This document shows positions 46,295 through 55,270 of a DNA stretch of 64,000 nt, one piece after another. Source of the stretch: Pectobacterium carotovorum (GTDB taxonomy: Bacteria; Pseudomonadota; Gammaproteobacteria; Enterobacterales; Enterobacteriaceae); contig NZ_JAXAFK010000001.1 of assembly GCF_033898505.1 (NCBI RefSeq), positions 806,001 through 870,000 of the forward strand, written 5' to 3'. Position 1 is the first letter of the stretch, and each line of letters opens with the position of its first letter. The notes under the pieces are model-generated. The model did not search any database and was not told the origin of the DNA. It worked only from the letters and a program-made list of their open reading frames with translations. A program made the translations under genes and the position numbers.

Positions 46295-46834
46295 ATGACA
46301 AAACTCACCTTACAAGAGCAGATGCTAAAAGCTGGATTAGTGACCAGCAAGAAAATGGCCAAAGTCCAAAGAACGGCGAAAAAATCACGTGTTCAGGCTC
46401 GTGAGGCAAGAGAGGCTGTGGAAGAGAATAAGAAAGCACAGCTTGAGCGTGATAAACAGCTAAGCGAACAACAAAAACAGGCTGTTTTATCGAAAGAATA
46501 TAAAGCTCAGGTGAAGCAGCTCATTGAAATGAACAGAATCAACATTGCAAAAGGCGATATTGGTTTTAACTTCACAGATAACAACGTCATTAAGAAAATA
46601 GAAGTGGATAAGCTAACTCAGGCCCAGCTGATTAGTGGTCGTCTCGCGATTGCTCGTTTGGTGGTTGATGGCAGCGGCGAGAGTGAATACGCGATTATCC
46701 CCGCCGTCGTAGCGGATAAAATTGCGCAGCGAGATGCGAGCAGTATTGTCTTAAATAGTGCGCTGAGTCAGGAAGAGCAAGACGAAGACGATCCGTATGC
46801 TGATTTTAAAGTGCCTGATGATTTGATGTGGTAA
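46295..46834 (+). CDS. yaiL: YaiL/DUF2058 nucleic-acid-associated protein
   Basis: A 179-residue protein, same length as E. coli YaiL and matching it closely (TLQEQMLKAGLVTSKKMAKV, VQAREAREAVEENKKAQLER, and the identical end EEQDEDDPYADFKVPDDLMW). The N-terminal half is a basic coiled coil, the middle a small beta domain, and the C-terminus strongly acidic. YaiL is described as a nucleoprotein or polynucleotide-associated factor of unclear function. Single gene ending at a hairpin terminator. Confidence 0.92.
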   Translation: MTKLTLQEQMLKAGLVTSKKMAKVQRTAKKSRVQAREAREAVEENKKAQLERDKQLSEQQKQAVLSKEYKAQVKQLIEMNRINIAKGDIGFNFTDNNVIKKIEVDKLTQAQLISGRLAIARLVVDGSGESEYAIIPAVVADKIAQRDASSIVLNSALSQEEQDEDDPYADFKVPDDLMW

Positions 46835-46860
46835 TTCACGTTTTGCCGATGCTTATCGAT

Positions 46861-46881
46861 GAAAAGCCCTTACGGGCTTTT
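46861..46881. terminator. Intrinsic terminator of yaiL
   Basis: GAAAAGCCC pairs with GGGCTTTTC around a TTAC loop; works in either direction and serves the convergent diguanylate cyclase gene too. Confidence 0.8.
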
Positions 46882-46966
46882 CATTACGATTTTATATTCA
46901 GCCTATTTATGGTGAAACGCAGTTCTCTAATGTTTTAGAGAAACAGGCGGCCTCTTCTCTTCCTCT

Positions 46967-48484
46967 TTATTTGCGTTCCTCATATTTGCTGCGCTTATGC
47001 TGATAGAGTAACTCGTCTGCTTTGAGCATCGCTACTTCCAGCGTGTCACTCGGGTGTAGCTGATGAGCACCCCAGGAAAATGCCACAAGTTTTTCTTTAT
47101 CAATGGTGAGCAAATGTTCCTGTGCGCGGGCAATGACGTCACGGGATTTTGTCAGCGAATAATCAATAAGAATCAAACAGAATTCATCTCCCCCAAGCCG
47201 TATGCCATAGTCACTTTTGCGAATAGCATTCCCCAGCGCTAACCCCAGATATTGTATTGCCTTGTCGCCCATGTGGTGGCCGAGAGAATCGTTTATTCTT
47301 TTCAGACCATCACTGTCAATGGCAATCACCGTGACAGGGATGTTCCTGTCAACGAGTGTCCGAATTTTTTTATCAAGCTCAGGCGTAATGACTTTTCTAT
47401 TGTAGAGACCGGTCATCGCATCGGTAACATTATCTCTGGAAAGCGATTCTTGTTTTTTTAGCTGCTTACTGGCATATCGACATAATATCCAGGTTACCAG
47501 AGTGTAAAGTAAGAGCAGCCAGATATTCGCAATAATGACATAGATAGCATCTAGCTTAACATGCAGGGTGTAATACTGAGTGATACTATCTTTGTGATTG
47601 ATTAAATCAAAAGATTTTATGCTCGGTTTATGAAAAATAATATTTGCACCAGTTGCATTATCAGTCACATAAAGAGAAAGAAATCTCCAGAGCAGAGGAC
47701 GGTCGACTGTTTTAAAAGAAATAGCAAGATCGTTAATGTTGATGTCGGTAATCAGGATTCCTTTCACCTTATCACTCAGGAAAACCGGAGTAAGCATGCT
47801 GATGATATTATTTCTAGTGTAACCATCCTGGTAAATATGAGAAACAATGTTTTCACCCCGAATGAGGTCATCTAGCGCATTGTCATCAATGGTAATGGTA
47901 TGTGCACTACGCGCTATATTGATGCCACTGCCATTCCTCACTAACCAGTTATTGAATGTATAGTTACGCGTATCGACCAGTCGATTAATATAAATATAAT
48001 TATGTGAAAGGTCGATATAGTATCTGATATTCCTGAAAGCATAATGGGTATAGTTTGAAAAACTGTATTTTGGTAATACATCATTTTCGGTTCTGTGAAT
48101 AACGGACAACGCACCAATATCTCTACCCCATTCCTCACACGATGTGTTCAGTGTCTGAAAGGTGCCTTCAAGATTTTTCATGGTTTTTGTCACAAGGTTG
48201 AATCCGGATATGCTGCCTTCGGTTTCAACATGCTGACATATCTCTGCTAGCTCAGTATCGGAATGGTTATCTGGATATATCCTGGAAAAAAAAGCCCGCG
48301 AAAGTTGGGTAGCGATGCTCTGGTTGATGGATTCTTCATGGAACAGTGCTGATTTGCCATTTTCGGCTACATACCCCATATAGCTCTGTAAATTGCGCAG
48401 TTCATGGAAGAGCAGAGCAGTGAAAAGTGAAGTGGTGCAGGCCACAATGAATACAACCGCACTAATATATTTTTTCCTGGACAA
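46967..48484 (-). CDS. Membrane diguanylate cyclase (GGDEF)
   Basis: Makes cyclic di-GMP from GTP. About 505 residues: TM1 near residues 5-27, a large periplasmic sensor of about 260 residues, TM2 near 305-328, then a GGDEF domain. The active site RLGGDEF lies near residue 430, and the inhibitory I-site RKSD is present five residues before it, so it should be catalytic and product-inhibited. I choose a TTG start at 48484 because CAGGGAG lies 9 bases upstream; the open frame continues to 48541 but without an ATG. C-di-GMP from this enzyme may govern motility versus biofilm; signal unknown. Confidence 0.88.
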   Translation of the reverse strand: MSRKKYISAVVFIVACTTSLFTALLFHELRNLQSYMGYVAENGKSALFHEESINQSIATQLSRAFFSRIYPDNHSDTELAEICQHVETEGSISGFNLVTKTMKNLEGTFQTLNTSCEEWGRDIGALSVIHRTENDVLPKYSFSNYTHYAFRNIRYYIDLSHNYIYINRLVDTRNYTFNNWLVRNGSGINIARSAHTITIDDNALDDLIRGENIVSHIYQDGYTRNNIISMLTPVFLSDKVKGILITDININDLAISFKTVDRPLLWRFLSLYVTDNATGANIIFHKPSIKSFDLINHKDSITQYYTLHVKLDAIYVIIANIWLLLLYTLVTWILCRYASKQLKKQESLSRDNVTDAMTGLYNRKVITPELDKKIRTLVDRNIPVTVIAIDSDGLKRINDSLGHHMGDKAIQYLGLALGNAIRKSDYGIRLGGDEFCLILIDYSLTKSRDVIARAQEHLLTIDKEKLVAFSWGAHQLHPSDTLEVAMLKADELLYQHKRSKYEERK

Positions 48485-48600
48485 GATGGCTAACTCCCTG
48501 TTGTAGCAACAAGAAATAATGCTAAGTATAGCACTAATCAAATCCTGTCCTGATGAAGCGTGCGCCAGGCGCCCACTGCGCGTAAGCGCGTTCCTTTAGA

Positions 48601-48669
48601 GTGATGTAGGATAGTCAGTATGTGGAAGCTTTCTAAAATTAAATGGCTTGTTTAGGCGGGATACTTACA
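48601..48669. mobile_element. Solo IS3-type terminal fragment
   Basis: This stretch aligns with the right end of the IS3 element at 62355-62409: TCAGTATGT-GGAAG, TCTAAAA-T-AATGG and the identical terminal GCGGGATACTTACA. No transposase remains. It marks an old insertion and deletion between the diguanylate cyclase and mesD genes. The rest of the gap 48485-48772 holds no gene. Confidence 0.75.
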
Positions 48670-48772
48670 GAGCGTCGTCGCTCAGCACGGTTGGTGGTTT
48701 GAGATAGTTGGCGATTGATCAGATCGCCAACCCGGACTGAGACTGCTTTAAGTGATTTACTATTTGGCGGCG

Positions 48773-49804
48773 TTATTTAGCCAAGAGTTCTCTGCGAACG
48801 ATTTCTGCGCCTGCACTTAACGCATTGAGTTTGCCTCTTGCGACGCGACGAGATAACGGAGCCATGCCACAGTTGGTAGATGGATAGAGTTTGTCGGCAT
48901 CCACAAACTGAAGCGCTTTTCGTAACGTATCAGCGACTTCTTCTGGCGTCTCAATGGTATTGGTTGCCACGTCAATGGCGCCTACCATCACTTTTTTACC
49001 GCGAATGAGTTCAATCAGATCCATCGGAACACGGGAGTTCTGACATTCCAGTGAAATGATATCGATGGCCGATTTTTGCAATTTAGGGAAAATTTCTTCA
49101 TATTGCCGCCACTCGGATCCCAGCGTCTTTTTCCAATCGGTATTGGCTTTGATGCCATAGCCATAGCAAATATGTACCGCAGTTTCACATTTAAGCCCTT
49201 CAACGGCTCTTTCTAACGCGGCAATGCCCCAATCATTTACCTCATCAAAGAAAACATTAAATGCGGGTTCATCAAACTGGATAATGTCGACACCCGCCGC
49301 CTCTAACTCTTTCGCTTCTTGATTCAGAATGGTGGCGAATTCCCAGGCGAGTTTTTCGCGACTTTTATAGTGGCTATCATAAAGCGTATCGATCATTGTC
49401 ATGGGGCCAGGCAGGGCCCATTTGATCGGTTGAGTCGTGTGCTGACGTAAAAATTTGGCGTCTTCAACAAAAACAGGCTTTTGGCGAACCACTGCACCAA
49501 TGACTGTCGGCACACTCGCGTCATAGCGATTACGAATTTTAACGATCTCACGTTTCTCGAAATCAACACCGCTGAGGTGCTCAATAAACGTCGTGACAAA
49601 ATGTTGGCGCGTTTGCTCGCCGTCGCTGACAATATCAATCCCTGCCTGTAGTTGATCTGCCAGGCTCAAACGTAGCGCATCTTGTTTGCCCTCAACCAAT
49701 TCCTCACCTTGTAATTTCCAGGGTGACCAAAGTGTCTCAGGCTGCGCCAGCCAAGAGGGTTTCGGTAAACTGCCAGCGGTTGAGGTGGGTAACAATATTT
49801 TCAT
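48773..49804 (-). CDS. mesD: MesD-type folate-independent methionine synthase (core MetE)
   Basis: A 343-residue protein corresponding only to the catalytic C-terminal domain of cobalamin-independent methionine synthase (MetE has about 750 residues). The zinc-binding residues that activate homocysteine are all there: H211 and C213 (VHICYGYG), E253 (SLECQNS), C312 (STNCGMAPL). The folate-binding N-terminal half is missing, so methyl groups must come from another donor. MesD proteins are known to need the DUF1852 partner MesX and oxygen; that partner is encoded directly upstream (30-base gap, same strand). Confidence 0.87.
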   Translation of the reverse strand: MKILLPTSTAGSLPKPSWLAQPETLWSPWKLQGEELVEGKQDALRLSLADQLQAGIDIVSDGEQTRQHFVTTFIEHLSGVDFEKREIVKIRNRYDASVPTVIGAVVRQKPVFVEDAKFLRQHTTQPIKWALPGPMTMIDTLYDSHYKSREKLAWEFATILNQEAKELEAAGVDIIQFDEPAFNVFFDEVNDWGIAALERAVEGLKCETAVHICYGYGIKANTDWKKTLGSEWRQYEEIFPKLQKSAIDIISLECQNSRVPMDLIELIRGKKVMVGAIDVATNTIETPEEVADTLRKALQFVDADKLYPSTNCGMAPLSRRVARGKLNALSAGAEIVRRELLAK

Positions 49805-49834
49805 AATAATCGGTGACCTTGTGTGTTTGGTTAA

Positions 49835-50812
49835 TCAAAGAACGTAATTAGCAGACCATTGCTCAAGAATAGCGTGGTATGGTTTGATAAAGTTTTTCTC
49901 CGTAAACTTTCCCTGCTCAATAGCCAACAGGCTACGTTCTTCTCGATCGTAAACAATTTGAGTGAATGAATGATCCTGATGATTCAGGCTTGGCTGATAG
50001 CATTGACCTGCCGGAGAGTTCGCATTGTAAATCTCAGGTCGGTAAATCTTTTGAAACGTCTCCATCGTGGAGATGGTGCTGATCAGCTCAAGATTCGTGT
50101 AATCACTCAGTAAGTCACCAGAAAAATAGAAGGCTAAAGGCGCAACGCTATTTGGCGGCATAAAATAGCGAGCCTGTAACCCCATTTTATGGAAGTATTG
50201 GTCGGTCAATGAATACTCATCTTGCTGGTATTCGATGCCTAATACAGGATGCTGATTTCCCGTCCGATGATAGGTATTTTTACTTGAAACACTGAGGCAT
50301 ATCACTGGCGCTTTACTAAACGTCTCTTTGTAGCTCTTCGAATTCACGAAGCATTTAAAGATATTTCCATGCAGATCGCCAAAGTTATCGGGGGTGCTAA
50401 ATCCAGGGTTGCTCTTATTATGATCTGACAGCAATACGCTAAAGTCATAATCTCGCACGTAGGAGGAGAAATTATTCCCTACAATCCCTTCAATGCGCGT
50501 GTTGGTTTTTTTATCAACAACATTCGTTTTCAATATTTCAATGACCGGGAAAGTGTTGCCATTGCCTTCAATATCAATTTCAACGGAAATGATATCGAGT
50601 TCGACAGCGTAACGATCGCTTTTAGGATTATCCCAATGCGCCAGAGAATTGAAACGGTTGTCAATCATTGTTAAGGCGTTGCGCAAGTTTTCCTGGCGGT
50701 TCTTTCCTCTCGCCAAATTCGCAAAGTTGGTCGTGATACGCGTATTTTCGGACGGGTTATAATTCTCATCGAAACGCGTGTTCTTAATCGTAAATGTAAA
50801 ATTCTTATTCAT
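49835..50812 (-). CDS. mesX: MesX (DUF1852), partner of MesD
   Basis: A 325-residue protein of the DUF1852 family as I recall it (FTFTIKNTRFDENYNPSENT at the start, NRQENLRNALTMIDNRFNSL). It has no signal peptide or membrane segments. MesX is genetically required for MesD to make methionine and is thought to be an oxygen-dependent enzyme supplying or transferring the methyl group. First gene of the mesXD operon. I looked for MetJ boxes (repeats of AGACGTCT) upstream and saw none. The gap 50813-51285 also contains a separate hairpin near 51050. Confidence 0.82.
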   Translation of the reverse strand: MNKNFTFTIKNTRFDENYNPSENTRITTNFANLARGKNRQENLRNALTMIDNRFNSLAHWDNPKSDRYAVELDIISVEIDIEGNGNTFPVIEILKTNVVDKKTNTRIEGIVGNNFSSYVRDYDFSVLLSDHNKSNPGFSTPDNFGDLHGNIFKCFVNSKSYKETFSKAPVICLSVSSKNTYHRTGNQHPVLGIEYQQDEYSLTDQYFHKMGLQARYFMPPNSVAPLAFYFSGDLLSDYTNLELISTISTMETFQKIYRPEIYNANSPAGQCYQPSLNHQDHSFTQIVYDREERSLLAIEQGKFTEKNFIKPYHAILEQWSANYVL

Positions 50813-51047
50813 CGCGATCTAACATCCTAATTGTTGATATCAACCTGATTTTATGTCTTTTTTTTCGAAGATTTTCAGGTCTTATCATTCAGCAGATTTC
50901 ATATTGTCTCTAACTACTTGTCGCTAACTACTGCAACTGCACAATTTATGCCAGAGTCACTACGTGAGTAAAAGTGATTTAATTTCAATAGACATGAGCC
51001 ATCTTCATGACTTGGGGGACGGTTCGCATCGGCGCCGTTGTAACGCC

Positions 51048-51071
51048 CCCTGTTAAACAGGGTTTATTTTT
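51048..51071 (+). terminator. Hairpin with T-rich tail upstream of ymjA
   Basis: CCCTGTT-A-AACAGGG followed by TTTATTTTTA looks like an intrinsic terminator reading rightwards, about 215 bases before ymjA, where no rightward gene ends. It could end an unseen small RNA or act as an attenuator in the ymjA leader. Confidence 0.6.
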
Positions 51072-51285
51072 ATAATTCATGTGGTTAGTGGTAGGTGCTT
51101 GCATGGTTTTATGGTAAGGCTAAAGTGGAAAAGCTTACCAGTTTTTCACGTCTAAGGGACTGAGGCGTCCTCGTTTGGTTCCTTGCCCCTATATGGATGA
51201 CTGGAAAACGAAGTAAGAATGGTATTATTCAGGCCAGATGATGCACGCATCAACGGACATAGACCTTAACCCCTGGGGACGACTG

Positions 51286-51531
51286 ATGAACAATGAAATA
51301 CCGCTTAAATTTTATGACATTACAGATGAGTATTCGACGGAATCCGAAAAGCCGGTGAGCGAGTCGGAACGTGATGCTGTGGCACGCTATTTCCAACTGC
51401 TGATCACCCGCTTAATGAATAATGAAGAAATCAGCGAAGAGGCGCAGCAAGAGATGGCCAGTGAAGCCGGTATCGACGCGCATCGTATTGATGAGATCGC
51501 GACGTTCCTGAATCAATGGGGCAATGAGTAG
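51286..51531 (+). CDS. ymjA: YmjA (DUF2543) small protein
   Basis: An 81-residue acidic protein nearly matching E. coli YmjA in both length and sequence ([36 protein letters not shown], the end [11 protein letters not shown]). The ATG at 51286 gives exactly the YmjA N-terminus, with GGGGACGACTG before it; the longer upstream frame is not used by the family. Function unknown. Ends at a strong terminator. Confidence 0.88.
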   Translation: MNNEIPLKFYDITDEYSTESEKPVSESERDAVARYFQLLITRLMNNEEISEEAQQEMASEAGIDAHRIDEIATFLNQWGNE

Positions 51532-51621
51532 CGCTTGTTGAGAGCATGTTGCAAAGGATGCAGGGTGAGTGTGGTTGTGTCCGCTTCCCATCTTAGACGA
51601 CCGTCATAGATGCTAAAAACA

Positions 51622-51655
51622 AAAATCCCGCCTGTGTTGCCTGAAGCGGGATTTT
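51622..51655. terminator. Bidirectional terminator
   Basis: AAAATCCCGC pairs with GCGGGATTTT around a CTGTGTTGCCTGAA loop, between the convergent ymjA and gamma-glutamylcyclotransferase genes. Confidence 0.85.
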
Positions 51656-51700
51656 CAAATTGGGTTCCCTTGCTGTGGCAGGGCAGGGAACGTATTCGAT

Positions 51701-52045
51701 CTATATCGCGTGTTGGCCTGTTTGTGGCTGTAGCTGATAAATCCAGGCTGTAACCTGCCGGCCTTCCTCCGTGGTAACCACAACCTCAACGCGATCGTAG
51801 CCCTCTTCAAATTCATCCAGCATCGGCCAGTGTGCTTCAAGGTTAGCGGACAAGAACAGGTAACCGCTGACGCGCGACCCGTGCTCATCCAGCACGATCC
51901 CCGGAAAATCCGCGGCGGCCCCCCAGCCACGCTCATAAAACGTGCCTGTTACATAACCCGGCAACCATTCTCCACCGATGTTCTCCAGAATATAGGCATT
52001 CCCGTGACCCGGACGCAGCGTACCGTAGACAAACAAGCGTTCCAT
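51701..52045 (-). CDS. Gamma-glutamylcyclotransferase-like protein (AIG2/YtfP type)
   Basis: A 114-residue GGCT-fold protein starting MERLFVYGTLRPGHGNAYIL, where YGTLRPG is the nucleotide/anion-binding signature loop. A later acidic residue in MLDEFEEGYDRV occupies the catalytic glutamate position. Such proteins may release 5-oxoproline from gamma-glutamyl peptides; small bacterial ones (E. coli YtfP) are uncharacterised. GAGGAAAA precedes the ATG. Single gene. Confidence 0.85.
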   Translation of the reverse strand: MERLFVYGTLRPGHGNAYILENIGGEWLPGYVTGTFYERGWGAAADFPGIVLDEHGSRVSGYLFLSANLEAHWPMLDEFEEGYDRVEVVVTTEEGRQVTAWIYQLQPQTGQHAI

Positions 52046-52354
52046 TTTTCCTCATCAATCAAAACAGTGAATCCTCAAAGGGCGAAGAGAAATACTCACG
52101 TTAGGGCTTAATAAAACGGTTCGCAACAGGTTCTTCAGCGTCGTTAAAGACATATTTCCGAAAACATCGTATTCCCCTACATTTTGCATGCCTTTATCAA
52201 TGTAAATGCCTGAGTCGCAGGGGTAAGATTGGTGGAGAAGATCAGAGGTTGTAGCAGAGCGCCTACCATTCTAGCGGTATTGGCAACCATTCTGATTTGG
52301 CAAGGACACACTTAAAGCGTCGTTAAATGTTTGTCAACTTAACTGAGAATATCA

Positions 52355-53557
52355 ATGAAAACGAATAATAATATTGACGTCTTGGCTTCAAACATTGCCA
52401 TCATGGAGCCTTCTAATGGGCTTGAAAAGAAGCTTGAGCTGGCTAAAAAAGAGAATCGCAAACTTATCATTAAGCTTGGGTTCGACCCTACTGCACCCGA
52501 TCTTCATCTCGGGCATGCTGTGGTATTACGCAAATTAAAGCAGTTTCAGGATGCCGGTCACGATATCGTCATTATCATTGGCGACTTTACCGCCTCTATT
52601 GGCGATCCGACAGGCCGTAACAAGCTGCGTCCACCATTGAGTGAAAAACAAATCGCTCTTAATAGTCAGACCTATCTCGATCAACTCGGCCAAATTATTG
52701 ATACTTCGCGTATACAGGTGCGTCGCAATTCTGACTGGTTTAGAAAAATGCCCTTTTCTGAAATTCTTGGGCTGGTTTCCCGCGTCACGCTAGCGCAAAT
52801 GATGCAGCGTGATGATTTCAAAACTCGGTATGCCGCATCCTCACCGATTCATCTGCATGAGCTTCTGTATCCGATCCTTCAAGGCTATGACTCCGTGATG
52901 ATCAACGCGGACATTGAGCTTGGTGGTACGGATCAACTCTTTAATAACATGGTCGGACGAATGCTACAGGAATCTTTCGGCAGCGAGGGGCAGTCGGTTA
53001 TCACGATGCCTCTGCTTGAGGGACTGGACGGCAAAGATAAGATGAGTAAATCGAAAGGGAACTACATCGCATTAACGGATAGCCCAGAAGAGATGTATGG
53101 GAAGATCATGTCGTTACCCGATCCGCTTATTATCAGTTATTTCAGCCTGGCCACGAATGTTTCAGCAGAATATATCTCTGAGGTCAGAGAGCAGATGGAG
53201 CGGGGAAAAAATCCCATTCTTATGAAAAAGGATCTGGCACACCAGATCGTGGGTATCTACCATGATGCGGAAGCGGCAGATGCTGCGGGCAAACATTTTG
53301 AGCGGGTATTTCAGCGCCACAATCCCACCGAAGAGGACCATCTTCCACTCGTCGTTGACGGGCACGCGCCGCGGGCACTGATTGATTTCTGTAGTCAGGC
53401 AATTGCCGAAATGAGCCGTTCTGAGCTGCGGAGGCTGATTCGTTCGGGAGCCGTCAGGATCAATACGCATAAAGAAACTGATGAACTGGCAATGATTAAT
53501 CCAGAACCCGGCATGCTTCTCTGGCTGGGTAAACATCACCGCTTCATCGTCAGATAG
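52355..53557 (+). CDS. tyrZ: Second tyrosyl-tRNA synthetase, TyrZ type
   Basis: Charges tRNA-Tyr, class I synthetase, 400 residues. The HIGH signature appears as HLGH (51-54) and KMSKS as KMSKS (229-233), with GFDPTAPDLHLGHAVV and an S4 domain at the C-terminus (SELRRLIRSGAVRIN). The typical housekeeping enterobacterial TyrS is 424 residues with KFGKT instead, so this is the alternative TyrZ group and probably a second copy. Extra TyrRS genes can give resistance to tyrosyl-adenylate antibiotics or respond to stress. The 309-base leader shows two direct repeats ACCATTCT (52265 and 52286, 21 bases apart) but no recognised riboswitch. Confidence 0.9.
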   Translation: MKTNNNIDVLASNIAIMEPSNGLEKKLELAKKENRKLIIKLGFDPTAPDLHLGHAVVLRKLKQFQDAGHDIVIIIGDFTASIGDPTGRNKLRPPLSEKQIALNSQTYLDQLGQIIDTSRIQVRRNSDWFRKMPFSEILGLVSRVTLAQMMQRDDFKTRYAASSPIHLHELLYPILQGYDSVMINADIELGGTDQLFNNMVGRMLQESFGSEGQSVITMPLLEGLDGKDKMSKSKGNYIALTDSPEEMYGKIMSLPDPLIISYFSLATNVSAEYISEVREQMERGKNPILMKKDLAHQIVGIYHDAEAADAAGKHFERVFQRHNPTEEDHLPLVVDGHAPRALIDFCSQAIAEMSRSELRRLIRSGAVRINTHKETDELAMINPEPGMLLWLGKHHRFIVR

Positions 53558-53607
53558 GTTCTGATGTCTATCGCGTAAAAGGCCGGGTCGAAAATCCTAA
53601 TTGATCT

Positions 53608-53641
53608 CATGATTTGTTATGTTATAACATAACAAATCATG
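53608..53641. promoter_or_regulatory. 34-base perfect palindrome, probable Zur operator
   Basis: Every base from 53608 to 53641 is paired in a perfect inverted repeat with the centre TTATGTTATAACATAA. The core ATGTTATAACAT agrees with enterobacterial Zur boxes (GTTATA-TATAAC) and recurs upstream of aztA. It lies between tyrZ and the COG0523 gene, 162 bases upstream of the latter. Confidence 0.8.
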
Positions 53642-53802
53642 GCGTGACATGCAGAATCGATGGGATACCCATGTTTGACTGACATGGCAGGCTGAGACAG
53701 GCCAGTTGATTCCACGTGCTGAGATTTTGAAAGCCATTCCCTGCTGGGAGTGTAAGGGAGAGGCTGGTTATAAACGGCTAAGTGTTGAGGAACAGAGTAA
53801 AA

Positions 53803-55026
53803 ATGCCTGAATTAAATGCAACAATGAACAACGATTCTCGCCTTCCTGTAACCGTATTATCAGGGTTTCTGGGTGCAGGAAAAACAACCTTACTCAACCA
53901 TATCCTGAATAATCGCGAAGGCAGACGCGTGGCGGTGATTGTAAATGATATGTCGGAAGTGAACATAGATGCTGCTCTGGTTAGGGATGGCGGCGCTGAA
54001 CTTTCACGAACCGATGAAAAATTGGTAGAAATGAGTAACGGCTGTATCTGCTGCACACTACGGGAAGATCTCTTACTGGAAGTGAATCGTTTGGCGAAAG
54101 AGGGGCGTTTTGATCAGTTGGTCATTGAATCTACTGGGATTGCCGAACCTCTTCCTGTTGCTGAGACTTTCACCTTTGCGGGTGATGATGGGGAAAGTCT
54201 CTCGACTGTCGCCCGCCTTGACACCATGGTTACCGTGGTGGATGCATTCAATTTTCTTAAAGATTATGGCTCAGAGGACAGCATCCAGTCTCGCGGAGAA
54301 TCGCTGGGGGAAGAAGATGAACGTAGCGTGGTTGATCTTTTAATCGATCAGATCGAATTCTGTGATGTGCTGATCCTTAATAAGGTCGATCTTATTGATG
54401 AAGAGCAAAAAGGTAAGCTGCAAGCTATTTTGCATTCACTTAATCCACGAGCAAAAATTGTGGTATCGCAGTTTGGTCAGGTTCCGCTTGATAATGTACT
54501 GAATACCGGATTATTTGATTTTGATCATGCGGCTCAGGCCCCTGGCTGGCTTAAGGAGCTGCGTGGCGAACATACGCCAGAAACAGAAGAGTATGGAATA
54601 ACGAGTTTTGTCTTCCGTGCTCGCAGGCCTTTTCATCCGTTCCGCTTCTGGCAAGTGATGGAGAATACACTCGCTGGCGTTGTCAGATCTAAAGGCTACT
54701 TTTGGCTAGCCAGTCGCCCAGAATATGCGGGATCCTGGTCTCAGGCTGGTGGTGTCGCCCGTCAGGGGCTGGGCGGAATGTGGTGGGCCAGCGTGCCCAG
54801 AGAACGTTGGCCGGAAGATGATGAATCACTTGGATTTATCATGTCAAACTGGATAGATGGTATTGGGGATGCGCGTCAGGAGCTGGTGTTCATTGGCATG
54901 AATATGGATGAATCTGGTCTGCGGGCTCGGTTGAATTCAGCCTTGCTAACGGATGCGGAAATGTCGGAAGGGCTGCAAAAATGGCTTAATTATCCCGATC
55001 CGATTGAGCCCTGGTTCAAAGAATAA
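53803..55026 (+). CDS. COG0523 G3E-family GTPase, ZigA-like zinc metallochaperone
   Basis: A 407-residue cytosolic GTPase of the CobW/YjiA/ZigA family that hands zinc to client enzymes when zinc is scarce. Visible motifs are Walker [17 protein letters not shown] (20-35), the metal-binding CxCC at C81-C83-C84 ([11 protein letters not shown]), the ESTGIAEP switch and the NKVDL guanine motif, then the CobW C-terminal domain ([15 protein letters not shown]). The probable Zur palindrome upstream points to the zinc-starvation subclass. The start at 53803 (MPELN) has GAGGAAC upstream; 53782 and 53824 are alternatives. Confidence 0.9.
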   Translation: MPELNATMNNDSRLPVTVLSGFLGAGKTTLLNHILNNREGRRVAVIVNDMSEVNIDAALVRDGGAELSRTDEKLVEMSNGCICCTLREDLLLEVNRLAKEGRFDQLVIESTGIAEPLPVAETFTFAGDDGESLSTVARLDTMVTVVDAFNFLKDYGSEDSIQSRGESLGEEDERSVVDLLIDQIEFCDVLILNKVDLIDEEQKGKLQAILHSLNPRAKIVVSQFGQVPLDNVLNTGLFDFDHAAQAPGWLKELRGEHTPETEEYGITSFVFRARRPFHPFRFWQVMENTLAGVVRSKGYFWLASRPEYAGSWSQAGGVARQGLGGMWWASVPRERWPEDDESLGFIMSNWIDGIGDARQELVFIGMNMDESGLRARLNSALLTDAEMSEGLQKWLNYPDPIEPWFKE

Positions 55027-55043
55027 TTTTTGAAAATATTGCG

Positions 55044-55073
55044 AAAGCTGCCTTCAATGAAAGCGGCTTTTTA
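55044..55073 (+). terminator. Intrinsic terminator of the COG0523 gene
   Basis: AAAGCTGC pairs with GCGGCTTT (one G-U pair), followed by TTTACG. About 20 bases after the stop. Confidence 0.65.
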
Positions 55074-55200
55074 CGCTTTACGCTGTTGTGAAATGCCGAC
55101 GCTATCTTTGCCACCGCTCCCGATCAATTTGATCATCCTACATACCACCTTTATTTACGTCGCATAGATAGCTGTTCTCAGTTCGAACGGCAATGAAATA

Positions 55201-55232
55201 AGGCATAGCGTGAAAAATAGCTATGCCTTTTA
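55201..55232. terminator. Terminator of the azt operon
   Basis: AAGGCATAGC-type stem pairs with GCTATGCCTT, flanked by T- and A-rich DNA, 40 bases past the end of the AztD-ZinT gene. Confidence 0.7.
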
Positions 55233-55270
55233 ATACAACGATGCTTTTTAATACAGGAACTCAGCGGGTA

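Noticed and set aside
50813..51000. SAM/MetJ control of mesXD
   Set aside because: I looked for AGACGTCT-type MetJ repeats and riboswitch-like pairing upstream of mesX and saw no convincing match.
52046..52354. T-box-like leader of tyrZ
   Set aside because: T-boxes are not expected in this lineage and no specifier-type structure or terminator was seen; only short direct repeats.
53608..53641. Palindrome as an intrinsic terminator of tyrZ
   Set aside because: It is perfectly symmetric through the centre with no loop, AT-rich and without a T-run, and its core recurs upstream of aztA. Operator fits better.
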